From contig JAGYID010000012.1 in assembly GCA_018606725.1 (NCBI GenBank), positions 1 to 41,396 on the forward strand: DNA of 41,396 bases, given 5' to 3'. This DNA is from Acidobacteriota bacterium (GTDB lineage Bacteria; Acidobacteriota; Polarisedimenticolia; Gp22-AA2). Shown piece by piece: positions 34,399 to 41,396 of this stretch. Each line of letters begins with the position of its first letter. Positions within the stretch are counted from its first letter, which is position 1. Both the position numbers and the translations under genes were made by a program. The notes below the pieces were generated by a model. The model made no database searches. It was given only the letters and a program-made list of their open reading frames with translations, and was not told the DNA's origin.

Positions 34399-34930
34399 GG
34401 AGGAGCCGGTCCCGGTCGCCACGGGACTGCGATTGCGCGGCGCGCACGGGCGGCTGACGGCGCGTCTGGTCGAAGGGGGCGTGGATCAGTTCGCGGGCCG
34501 CCCCGCCGTCGAGATCGGTCGCCGGACAGGCCCCCGGGCGCGCTACGAGCTGGAGGAATACACGATCTACGGTGATCGTGTGGTGGTCAAGCTGCGGGGG
34601 GTGGACGACGCGGCCCAGGCGGCGGCGTTGGTCGGTCTCGATATCCTGCTTCCCTGCAAGGGGTTGGTTGACCTCCCCCAGGGCAGCTACTATATTTTCG
34701 AACTGGTTGGATCGACAGTCGTTACGCGGGAGGGGCGTGAGGTGGGGACGGTCCGCAACGTGGTGCGAACCGGCGGCACACCGCTCCTTCTCGTCGAGCG
34801 TTCCGGGGACGCGGCGCGGGGTGAAGAGCCCCTCCTGCTGCCCGCGGCGCGCTCGATCTGCGTAACCATCGACGTGGCCGCCGGGCGGATCGTGATCGAT
34901 CCGCCCGCCGGTCTCTTGGATCTGGAATGA
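34382..34930 (+). CDS. rimM: Ribosome maturation factor RimM
   Basis: RimM helps 30S head assembly around S19. It has 182 residues from TTG 34382, which overlaps khpA by 17 bases; no better start lies before the conserved VATGLRLRGAHGRLTARLV. The N-terminal beta-barrel is followed by the PRC-barrel (GSYYIFELVGSTVVT, then GREVGTVRNVVRTGG and LLLPAARSICVTIDVAAG). The family N-terminal motif usually reads GxIxxxHGxxGE; here it is GLRLRGAHGRLTA, somewhat divergent. The stop overlaps the trmD ATG (ATGA). Confidence 0.88.
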   Translation: MKSSSEEEPVPVATGLRLRGAHGRLTARLVEGGVDQFAGRPAVEIGRRTGPRARYELEEYTIYGDRVVVKLRGVDDAAQAAALVGLDILLPCKGLVDLPQGSYYIFELVGSTVVTREGREVGTVRNVVRTGGTPLLLVERSGDAARGEEPLLLPAARSICVTIDVAAGRIVIDPPAGLLDLE

Positions 34931-35643
34931 ACTTCGACGTGATCACCGCCTTTCCGGGCATGTTCGACGGGCCGCTGACGGAGAGCATCGTCAAACGGGC
35001 GCGCGAACGCGGGCTCGTGCAGGTGCGTCTGCACGATCTGCGGCACTACTCGACCGACAAGCATCGCCGGGTGGACGACGTGCCGTACGGCGGAGGTGGC
35101 GGCATGGTGCTCAAGCCCGAACCGCTGTTCGCAGCGGTGGACGACGTCCAGATGCGCTACCCATCGGCCGCCTCGCGCACCATCCTCTTGTGCCCGCAGG
35201 GCACGCCGTACAACCAGCAGGAGGCGAAACGTCTGCTGGCCTGCGAGCGGCTCATCCTCATCTGCGGGCACTACGAGGGGGTGGACGAGCGCGTCGGCCA
35301 GCACCTCGTCGACGAGTCGATCTCGATCGGCGACTACGTGCTGACCGGTGGCGAAATCCCGGCGATGGTGCTGATCGACAGCCTGACGCGCCTCGTCCCC
35401 GGCGCCCTCGGGGACGACGAGGCGCCGAGCCGCGATTCTTTCTACACGACCGGGCTCGATCATCCACACTACACGCGTCCGGCGGAGTTTCGAGGTTTGA
35501 AGGTCCCCGACGTCCTGCTGTCGGGGCATCACGAGCAGATCGAAGCCTGGCGGCGGGACCAGGCCGCTTCGGCGACCACCCGCAAGAGACCCGATCTTCT
35601 GAAGCCCCGCGCCCGAGGCAGGGCGGAAGCTGGAGATCACTGA
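34927..35643 (+). CDS. trmD: tRNA (guanine-N1)-methyltransferase TrmD
   Basis: TrmD makes m1G37 in tRNAs, preventing +1 frameshifts. It has 238 residues. The SPOUT trefoil-knot motifs are complete: PYGGGGGMVLKPEP, ICGHYEGVDERV and SIGDYVLTGGE. The flexible linker and C-terminal helical domain follow (SGHHEQIEAWRR). It starts in an ATGA overlap with rimM; rplS follows 24 bases later. Confidence 0.96.
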   Translation: MNFDVITAFPGMFDGPLTESIVKRARERGLVQVRLHDLRHYSTDKHRRVDDVPYGGGGGMVLKPEPLFAAVDDVQMRYPSAASRTILLCPQGTPYNQQEAKRLLACERLILICGHYEGVDERVGQHLVDESISIGDYVLTGGEIPAMVLIDSLTRLVPGALGDDEAPSRDSFYTTGLDHPHYTRPAEFRGLKVPDVLLSGHHEQIEAWRRDQAASATTRKRPDLLKPRARGRAEAGDH

Positions 35644-35667
35644 CCCCCGAACGGGAGCGAGGTCCGC

Positions 35668-36015
35668 ATGGATTACATCAAGCTCATTGAACAGAAGGAA
35701 TTGAAGAGCGAACCGCCCGAGTTCCGCGTCGGCGACTCGGTGAAGGTCCATGTCAAGGTGAGCGAAGGCGACAAGGACCGCATCCAGGTGTTCAGCGGCA
35801 TGGTGATCGCCATGAAGGGCGGCGGCGCCGGCAGCACGTTCACGGTACGCAAGATCTCCGACGGCATCGGCGTGGAGCGGATCTTCCCGCTGCACTCGCC
35901 CGTCGTCGGCAAGGTCGAGGTGGTGCGCCGGGGGCGCGTGCGCCGCGCCAAGCTGTATTACCTGCGCGCCCGCAAGGGCAAGGCGGCGCGCGTCGAGGAG
36001 AAGACGCAGAGCTGA
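35668..36015 (+). CDS. rplS: 50S ribosomal protein L19
   Basis: L19 sits at the subunit interface. It has 115 residues. Diagnostic stretches are [41 protein letters not shown] and [18 protein letters not shown], ending in [17 protein letters not shown]. The ATG has GCGAGG upstream. No L19-type leader fits in the 24-base gap. Confidence 0.97.
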   Translation: MDYIKLIEQKELKSEPPEFRVGDSVKVHVKVSEGDKDRIQVFSGMVIAMKGGGAGSTFTVRKISDGIGVERIFPLHSPVVGKVEVVRRGRVRRAKLYYLRARKGKAARVEEKTQS

Positions 36016-36018
36016 ACG

Positions 36019-36672
36019 ATGACGAGCCGCGCCGCCGGCTGGATGGAGGAGCGCCGCCTCCGCGGCGAGGGCCATCGTGCCGTCGCCGGGGTCGACGAAG
36101 TGGGGCGGGGCTGTCTGGCCGGTCCGGTGGTGGCCGGGGCGGTGATCCTCGACCCGGCCCGGCCGGTCCGCGGGCTGCGCGATTCGAAACTTCTGGGGCG
36201 GGCGGAGCGGGCGCGCCTGGCGCGCCTGCTGGCGCGGCGGTCGGTGGCGTTCGCGGTCGGTGTGGTCGACGCGGATGCGATCGATCGAACCGACATCCTG
36301 CGGGCGACGCTTCTGGCGATGAGGCGGGCGGTGGAGTCTCTGACCGTGCGTCCTGATTATGTGCTGGTGGATGCGCTGCGCATCCCGGGGCTGGACATCC
36401 CGCAACGCGGCATCGTGCACGGCGATCGCCTGGTCGCCTCGATCGCCGCCGCCTCCATCGTGGCCAAGTTCTATCGCGACGAGATGATGCGGGCGTTCGC
36501 GGCCCTGTACCCGCCCTACGGCTTCGAGGCGCACGTCGGTTATGGGACGCGCGCCCATCTCGATGCCCTGCGGCGCTTCGGCACCACGCCGCTGCACCGC
36601 CTCACTTTCCACGGCGTCCAGGACGATCCCGCCGCGCCGCTGTTCGCGGCGTCCGCGGAGGCGTCCCGCTGA
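36019..36672 (+). CDS. rnhB: Ribonuclease HII
   Basis: RNase HII removes single ribonucleotides and RNA from DNA hybrids. It has 217 residues. The catalytic acidic residues appear in VAGVDEVGRGCLAGPVVAGA (Asp and Glu), YVLVDALRIPG (Asp) and KFYRDEMM (Asp), and the DSKLL motif is present. The C-terminal GYGTRAHLDALRRFG is standard. It is 3 bases after rplS; its TGA shares a base with the next ATG (TGATG). Confidence 0.95.
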   Translation: MTSRAAGWMEERRLRGEGHRAVAGVDEVGRGCLAGPVVAGAVILDPARPVRGLRDSKLLGRAERARLARLLARRSVAFAVGVVDADAIDRTDILRATLLAMRRAVESLTVRPDYVLVDALRIPGLDIPQRGIVHGDRLVASIAAASIVAKFYRDEMMRAFAALYPPYGFEAHVGYGTRAHLDALRRFGTTPLHRLTFHGVQDDPAAPLFAASAEASR

Positions 36673-39600
36673 TGGCCCTCGACCGCGCCAAGACAACGCA
36701 GGCCGCCGAGAAGCACCTCAAGGCCGGCAAGCTGCCAGAGGCGATCGTCGAGTTCAAGAAGCTCGCCGAGGACAACCCGCGCGACATGAACATCGTCAAC
36801 AAGCTGGGCGACCTGTGCGTGCGCGCCGGCAAGAACCAGGACGCCATCCGCTATTTCCTGCGCATCGCCGAGTTCTACGCCGGCGACGGCTTCTTCCTGA
36901 AAGCCATCGCCATGTACAAGAAAGTCAGCAAGCTCGATCCGGCCAACATGGACTGCCTTGAGAAGCTCGCCGGCCTGTACCAGCAGCAGGGATTGACGAT
37001 CGAGGCGAAGACCCAGTTCCTGCAGGTGGCGGAGCACTTCCTCAAGGCCGGCCAGCTCAAGAAGGCGATCGAGATTTATCCAAAAGTGCTGGAGGTCGAG
37101 CCCGACAACCTCAAGGTCCGCCTCACCTTTGCCGAGCTGCTGGTGCGGGCCGGCAGTCCGAAGGACGCGGCGCGCGAGTATCGCGGCGCGGCCCAGGATC
37201 TGGCGCGCAAGGGGATGCTCGACGAGGCCATCAAAGTCGCCCAGAAGGGGACGAAGATCGCCCCCGGCGATGCCGACATGATGAGCCTGATGCTGTCGCT
37301 TTTGAAGGAGGCCGACAAGAGTCCCGGAGAGCTCCTCGCCACGGTCGTGCAGATGGCCAAGGCGAATGGCGACAACCCGCGCTCGCAAGCCCTTCTGGGC
37401 GAGGCCTACCTCGCCGCCGGCAAGGCGGCGGAGGCCGAGAAGGTGTTCGCGCGCCTGCAGGGGATGGAGGATCCCCTGCCGCCGGAGGCGGCGGCGGCGA
37501 TCGCCCGCTTCTACCTGTCGCGCGACGACGCGGACGCCAGTTTCGAGTGGGTGGCCCGCGCCGCCGATGCCTTCGGGGAGGCGCAGCGCGGCCGCGACGC
37601 GCTGGCGCTTGTCGACGAGGTCCTGCGCGCCTTCCCCGAGCACGCGGCCGGGCTCACCAGAAAGGCGGCGCTCGCCGAAGAGGTCGGCGACAAGGCGGCG
37701 CAGGTCGAGGCGCTGCGGCAGCTGGCCCAGGTCATGAAGGGGACCGGCGAGATTGAACCGGCCCGGGAGATCCTCCAGAAGCTGCAGCAGATCGACGCCG
37801 AGAACCCCCGTTACGCCGATCTGCTGCGAGAACTCGACGGGGGCCCCGCGGCGGCGCCGGCGCCGCGGGCGCGCCAGGCGGCGGGCACCGCCAGGGCGCC
37901 GGTCCCCGCTCCGCGGGCGGCGCCGGACATCCAGGAAGGGGCGCTCGAACTCGACGAGGTTCCCGAGATGGTCGAGGAGGTCGAGTCGGCGGCCCCCGTC
38001 CGGGGGACGAGCGATGCGCTCGGCGACCTCGAGGACGAAGAGGACTACGGGCCGAACAGCAAGATCCAGGACCTCCAGGCCGCCCCCGACGAAGAAGAGG
38101 AGGAGGCGGAGGACGACGAGTTCATCAGCGAGCACTTCACGGAAGCGGAGGTGTTCGTCAAGTACGGACTGCTGGAGAAGGCCAAGGAACAGCTCCTCAA
38201 GATCCTCGGGCGCTACCCGAAGCACGTGATGTCGCACACCAAGTTGAAGGAAATTTACTACGACGAGGGAGACAAGGAGAAAGCCGTCGAGGAATGCCTG
38301 ACGCTGGCCGACCTGATGAAGGCGCGCAACCGTGGCGAGGAGGCTCAGGACTTCGTCAACGAGGCGATCCGGATCGATCCGAACAACCCCCGCCTCAAGT
38401 CTCGTGTGGCAGGCGCCGAAGCGGCTGCTCCCGCGAGCCCGCCGAAGGCCGCGGCGGCGGCGCTCAAGAGGGCGGCGACCGCGCCGAAGACGGCGGCACC
38501 GCCCGCCACCGCCGCCCGGACGGCTGCGCCAGCCGCCAAGACCGCGCGTCCGGTCTCAGCTCCGCCGCCCGAGCTGGAGATCATCGAGGAGGACGCAAGC
38601 GCCGAGCCGGTCCTCGAAATCGAGGACGCCGCGCCGGCCGACGCCCTCGAGATCGAGCTGGAGGCCGCCGAGGAGAAGCCACCCCCCGCCAGAGTCGCGC
38701 CTCCGGCGAAGGCATCGCCCGCCGCCGGCAAGTCCGCCAAGCCGGCCGTGAAGGCCGCCCCGGAACCGGAGGACGACGACGCGCTGGTGATCGAGGAGGA
38801 ACCGGAGGAGGTCAAGCCGATCATCAAAGCGGCGGTCGCGAAGGCGCCGGCCGCCACACCAGCCCGGGCGAAGCCGGCGGCCGCGGCCAGACCGGTGCCC
38901 GAGAAAATCGAGGAGGAGACTCCGGAGGACTTCCTGGCTGATGCCGCGCAGGGTGCCGGCGACGAGATCACCATCGATATCGGCGACGATGCGGGAGGAG
39001 AATCCGCGACGCCCCAGGCGGCGGCGTTGGCGGGCGCATCGCGCGATCCCGATCCGGAGAAGCTGGGGGAGGTCGACTTCTACATCGACCAGGGTCTCCT
39101 CGAGGAGGCGCGCGCGGTTTTGTTCCAGCTCCAGAAGCAGCACCCCGGAAGCCAGGAGGTCGCCAAGCGCTTCGAGCGCGCCAACCGGCCGGCGGCCTCC
39201 GAAACGGCGAAGCCGGTCCCGAAGGCCGCCGAACCGGTCGGCCTGGACCTCGATGTCGAGCGGGCGTTCGGCTCGCAAACCGTTTCCATCCCGTCGGCGT
39301 CGTCTGCCAAGGCGGCGCCCCGTGCCGCCAAGGCAAAGCCGGTGTTCCGCGTCGAGACGGCGGAGCCGGAGCCGGCGGGCGATTTCTTCGATCTCGCCAG
39401 CGAGCTGGACAAGAGCCTGGCGGAGGCGCAGGTGGCGGTCGATGCGCACGAGGAGGCGGTCGACGGCTCCCAGCACAGCCTGGATGAGATCTTCAGGGCA
39501 TTCCGCAAGGGGGTCGAGCAGCAGGTCGATGCGCAGGATTACGAGACGCACTACAACCTCGGAATCGCCTACAAGGAGATGGGCCTGATCGACGAGGCGA

Positions 39601-39902
39601 TCGCCGAGTTCCAGTACGCCGCCAAGGATCCAGCCCGCACGGTCGAGTGCTGTGGAATTCTCGGGCTCTGCTTCCGCGAGAAGGGGATGCCGCAACTGGC
39701 CCTGAAGTGGTACCAGAAGGCGATCGAGACACCGGACCTTCCGGATGAACAGGCGCTCGGGCTGCGCTACGACATCGCCGAGGTCTATCGCGAGCAGGGC
39801 GACCAGAAGAAGGCGCTGCAGCTGTACACCGAGGTTTACGGCATCGACTCCTCCTACCGGGATGTGGCGAGCAAGATCAAGGAACTGAAGAAGCGCGCCT
39901 GA
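36672..39902 (+). CDS. Large TPR protein with acidic Ala/Pro linkers
   Basis: 1076 residues, no signal peptide or membrane segment, so probably cytoplasmic. Residues 1-390 are tandem TPR units. Residues about 395-480 are an Ala/Pro/acidic linker. Residues about 480-580 are another TPR block (VFVKYGLLEKAKEQLLKILG). Residues about 580-780 form a long Ala/Pro/Lys linker with repeated acidic-hydrophobic motifs (LEIIEEDA, VLEIEDAA, ALEIELEA, ALVIEEEP, ITIDIGDD). After a short TPR-like segment near 800-835, the C-terminal 170 residues carry LDEIFRAFRKGVEQQV, then YETHYNLGIAYKEMGLIDEA and GLCFREKGMPQLALKWY. I know this C-terminal pattern from uncharacterised proteins of Acidobacteriota and deltaproteobacterial groups. 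The domain layout recalls polar scaffolds such as FimV and Myxococcus SgmX, but that is inference only. It is coupled to rnhB (TGATG). Confidence 0.85.
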   Translation: MALDRAKTTQAAEKHLKAGKLPEAIVEFKKLAEDNPRDMNIVNKLGDLCVRAGKNQDAIRYFLRIAEFYAGDGFFLKAIAMYKKVSKLDPANMDCLEKLAGLYQQQGLTIEAKTQFLQVAEHFLKAGQLKKAIEIYPKVLEVEPDNLKVRLTFAELLVRAGSPKDAAREYRGAAQDLARKGMLDEAIKVAQKGTKIAPGDADMMSLMLSLLKEADKSPGELLATVVQMAKANGDNPRSQALLGEAYLAAGKAAEAEKVFARLQGMEDPLPPEAAAAIARFYLSRDDADASFEWVARAADAFGEAQRGRDALALVDEVLRAFPEHAAGLTRKAALAEEVGDKAAQVEALRQLAQVMKGTGEIEPAREILQKLQQIDAENPRYADLLRELDGGPAAAPAPRARQAAGTARAPVPAPRAAPDIQEGALELDEVPEMVEEVESAAPVRGTSDALGDLEDEEDYGPNSKIQDLQAAPDEEEEEAEDDEFISEHFTEAEVFVKYGLLEKAKEQLLKILGRYPKHVMSHTKLKEIYYDEGDKEKAVEECLTLADLMKARNRGEEAQDFVNEAIRIDPNNPRLKSRVAGAEAAAPASPPKAAAAALKRAATAPKTAAPPATAARTAAPAAKTARPVSAPPPELEIIEEDASAEPVLEIEDAAPADALEIELEAAEEKPPPARVAPPAKASPAAGKSAKPAVKAAPEPEDDDALVIEEEPEEVKPIIKAAVAKAPAATPARAKPAAAARPVPEKIEEETPEDFLADAAQGAGDEITIDIGDDAGGESATPQAAALAGASRDPDPEKLGEVDFYIDQGLLEEARAVLFQLQKQHPGSQEVAKRFERANRPAASETAKPVPKAAEPVGLDLDVERAFGSQTVSIPSASSAKAAPRAAKAKPVFRVETAEPEPAGDFFDLASELDKSLAEAQVAVDAHEEAVDGSQHSLDEIFRAFRKGVEQQVDAQDYETHYNLGIAYKEMGLIDEAIAEFQYAAKDPARTVECCGILGLCFREKGMPQLALKWYQKAIETPDLPDEQALGLRYDIAEVYREQGDQKKALQLYTEVYGIDSSYRDVASKIKELKKRA

Positions 39903-39903
39903 C

Positions 39904-40599
39904 ATGATGCGGCGCCGGCGGCCGGTTGTCGGGATCCAGATCCTGAAGCGCCTGTCACCGGCCGGGCGGGGATTCCTGACCCTGGAACGGTTCGTGGCGC
40001 GCAATCGCTACGTTTCCGGCCCGCCCTCACCAGCGTACCGCTTCGAAGTCGTGCACCGCCGGGGCGTGGATGCCGTGGCGATCATTCCTTTCCACGTCAC
40101 CGGGCGGCCGCGCCGGATCATGGTGGTGCTCAAGGTCGGCTTCCGTCCCGGGCTTTTCCTTCGGGATCGGACGAAGCCGCCGGTGCGGGATCGGCGGCGC
40201 TACCGCTTCATGCGCGAGGCGGTGGCCGGCAGTCTCGAGCCGGGGGACCGGGGCGAGCGCGGCGTCGACCGCCGCGCCCGGTTGGAGCTATACGAGGAAA
40301 CCGGGCTGCGACCGATCGGCTCCGTCATCCGGCTCGGAGCCGGCTTCTTCCCGTCGCATGGCCAATCGACCGAGAAGGTCCATCTGCGGGCCTTCCGGGT
40401 CGACCCGGCGCGGGCCCGGCGGCCACCCGGCGATGGATCGGTCAATGAGGCTGACGCCGGCACCGTCGTCCTGGAGGCCGGGGCCATCCTCCGGATGTGC
40501 CGGCGCGGCGCCATCGAAGATCCGAAGCTGGAAATCGGCGTCACCCGCCTCTGCCACCGGCTGGGAACGTTCCGAACGCCCGGATCGGCTCGCGGCTGA
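39904..40599 (+). CDS. Nudix-like protein with degenerate Nudix box
   Basis: 231 residues, Arg-rich N-terminus. The middle resembles a Nudix hydrolase of the ADP-ribose pyrophosphatase kind: strands VDAVAIIPFHV and RIMVVLKVGFRPG, then EAVAGSLEPGDRGE, then LELYEETGL. In the Nudix box Gx5Ex7REUxEExGU the Arg of RE is Leu, and the spacing from the first Glu is one residue longer. The EExGL part, which binds the metal, is kept, so activity is possible but uncertain. It starts one base after the TPR stop, with an alternative ATG at 39907. Confidence 0.65.
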   Translation: MMRRRRPVVGIQILKRLSPAGRGFLTLERFVARNRYVSGPPSPAYRFEVVHRRGVDAVAIIPFHVTGRPRRIMVVLKVGFRPGLFLRDRTKPPVRDRRRYRFMREAVAGSLEPGDRGERGVDRRARLELYEETGLRPIGSVIRLGAGFFPSHGQSTEKVHLRAFRVDPARARRPPGDGSVNEADAGTVVLEAGAILRMCRRGAIEDPKLEIGVTRLCHRLGTFRTPGSARG

Positions 40600-40929
40600 A
40601 CAGACGCCGATCACCGCCCGTCATCTGAGCGTCGCCGGCGGACGGCATCCTGACGGCCGCTAACCTCATAGATTGCAAGGGGAATGGGTCAATCTGCCGC
40701 ATCGGCGCGTCAAAATGCCGTTCAAGAGCGCCCCGCTTCGGGTAACCGGAAGACTCGTCATCGCACCCGCGTCTCAGAACGCTCGAGCTTTGTTTTCAGT
40801 GTCTTGAGGCTTCTTCGAAGCGGGCCGGGCGGAGCCGACGCTGGAAGGGCACGGGACTTGCTAATCACCAGAGCGTGCTGCAATTCGGGATTCGACAGTC
40901 CGACACCAACTATTGACAGGAGCGTGAAC
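40600..40929. other. Non-coding gap of lower GC content
   Basis: This 330-base stretch looks clearly less GC-rich than its surroundings and contains short A/T runs. An in-frame open frame extends back from the downstream gene to 40684 but its translation is low-complexity and unlike any family I know. Weak inverted repeats occur at 40670-40675/40690-40695 (AGATTG/CAATCT) and 40809-40821 (GCTTC-TTC-GAAGC). A possible weak promoter is TTGCTA (40858-40863) with CAATTC 17 bases later. I see no tRNA or known small RNA. Confidence 0.5.
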
Positions 40930-41229
40930 GTGCTGAGAGGTCTCGCCGGCATGAAACCGGAGCACTCCGATCTGGGTCGCCTCGACTCGAACCTCCCCGT
41001 GGCGCGCCGTGCCATCGTGTGGGCCCGCGAAGGGATGTCCAGCGCCCACAAGGGCGATCTCCTGAGCGCGCTTGGCAGTCTCCAGCAGGCCCTCGACCTC
41101 GATCTCGACTGTTACGAGGCCTGGCTGGGGCTGTGCGAGGTGTTCACCAAGCTGCACGATGGCCGCCGGGCGGCCGCCTGCCTGGACGTGGCGCGCCGCA
41201 TCCGCCGCCGGAACCCCGCCACCGCCTGA
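40930..41229 (+). CDS. Small TPR-like hypothetical protein
   Basis: 99 residues from GTG 40930, chosen because AGGAG at 40918-40922 lies seven bases upstream; GTG 40924 is too close and ATG 40951 has no ribosome-binding site. Residues about 30-90 form two or three helices of TPR character (AHKGDLLSALGSLQQALDLD, then YEAWLGLCEVFTKLHDGRRA). No signal peptide or other motif is seen. It may be a small adaptor or a hypothetical protein; I cannot name a function. It is separated from the upstream operon by the lower-GC gap. Confidence 0.55.
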   Translation: MLRGLAGMKPEHSDLGRLDSNLPVARRAIVWAREGMSSAHKGDLLSALGSLQQALDLDLDCYEAWLGLCEVFTKLHDGRRAAACLDVARRIRRRNPATA

Positions 41230-41278
41230 CGCGGACGCAGGGCGTCGCCGATAACCGCGACTCCCGTTCCGGCGCCGC

Positions 41279-41304
41279 CGGCCGGGATGGGACGGCCGTT
41301 TCTT
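41279..41304 (+). terminator. Weak intrinsic terminator candidate
   Basis: CGGCCG (41279-41284) and CGGCCG (41293-41298) form a 6-bp stem with an 8-base loop, followed by TTTCTT (41299-41304). It sits 50 bases after the small TPR gene and just before a strong promoter, a plausible boundary between transcription units. The stem is short, so confidence is low. Confidence 0.35.
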
Positions 41305-41331
41305 GACAGCACCATGACCCTCTGTTAGCAT
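41303..41331 (+). promoter_or_regulatory. Outward promoter at the window end
   Basis: TTGACA (41303-41308), a 17-base spacer and TAGCAT (41326-41331). The perfect -35 and exact spacing suggest a real sigma-70-type promoter reading out of the window. The last 65 bases contain no recognisable coding start. Confidence 0.6.
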
Positions 41332-41396
41332 CCGCCCCCCAACGGATCGCTCGCCAGCAATCGAGTACCTGCCCGGGACACGATGCAGGGTGTCCT

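Noticed and set aside
40684-40929. Upstream extension of the small TPR gene to an ATG at 40684
   Set aside because: The extension is low-complexity with no family similarity, lies in lower-GC sequence, and a strong ribosome-binding site supports GTG 40930.

Overview
The window is chromosomal housekeeping DNA from a high-GC, diderm (Gram-negative) bacterium. Apolipoprotein N-acyltransferase (lnt) and PilT point to an outer membrane and type IV pili. The heat-shock operon carries HrcA/CIRCE control, khpA sits between rpsP and rimM, and there are large TPR proteins whose C-terminal signature I associate with Acidobacteriota and the former Deltaproteobacteria (Myxococcota, Desulfobacterota). I lean towards Acidobacteriota or a neighbouring lineage, but gene content alone does not settle it. 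Almost every gene is on the + strand; only a phosphoglucomutase/phosphomannomutase gene (19832-21295) is on the - strand. I see no insertion sequence, prophage, CRISPR array, tRNA or rRNA.

Layout. (1) 1-4734: the end of a SPOR-domain protein, a PilB/GspE-like protein whose nucleotide-binding motifs are destroyed, lnt, and prfB with a programmed +1 frameshift. (2) 4755-10714: hrcA-grpE-dnaK-dnaJ-prmA, with a CIRCE operator over the promoter and start of hrcA, a second promoter before grpE that carries a 16-bp palindrome, and a prmA that seems to start at a CTG overlapping the dnaJ stop. (3) 10711-19783: ilvE, pilT, alaS, a lytic transglycosylase, an adenosine-deaminase-family gene and a PA14/GT-C membrane glycosyltransferase; the first three have recognisable promoters. 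(4) 19832-21295 (-): phosphohexomutase, convergent with the glycosyltransferase and divergent from pgsA. (5) 21308-27541: a tightly overlapping phospholipid cluster, pgsA-DUF502-plsC-cinA-thpR-plsY-gpsA, followed by a CpsB-type tyrosine phosphatase. (6) 27589-33796: a PilF/Tgl-like TPR protein, ftsY, ribD-ribE-ribBA, ffh. (7) 33804-36672: a structured leader followed by rpsP-khpA-rimM-trmD-rplS-rnhB. (8) 36672-40599: a 1076-residue TPR/acidic-linker protein and a degenerate Nudix-like protein. (9) 40600-41396: a less GC-rich stretch with a small TPR-like gene, a weak terminator and a strong outward promoter.

How the genes fit together. The phospholipid cluster covers the route from dihydroxyacetone phosphate to phosphatidylglycerol phosphate (GpsA, PlsY, PlsC, PgsA; PlsX is not here). 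Both protein halves of the signal-recognition-particle pathway (FtsY and Ffh) bracket three riboflavin genes; ribH is absent. Several scattered genes point to type IV pili: the PilB-like pseudo-ATPase, PilT, the PilF/Tgl-like TPR protein and possibly the large TPR scaffold.

The window is mostly ordinary. The parts most worth a second look are the pseudo-ATPase with a near-consensus MshEN domain, the palindrome in the grpE promoter, the CTG start of prmA, the triple hairpin leader of rpsP, the 3x11-bp repeat that contains the gpsA stop and cpsB start, the PA14-glycosyltransferase fusion and the large TPR scaffold with repeated acidic motifs.
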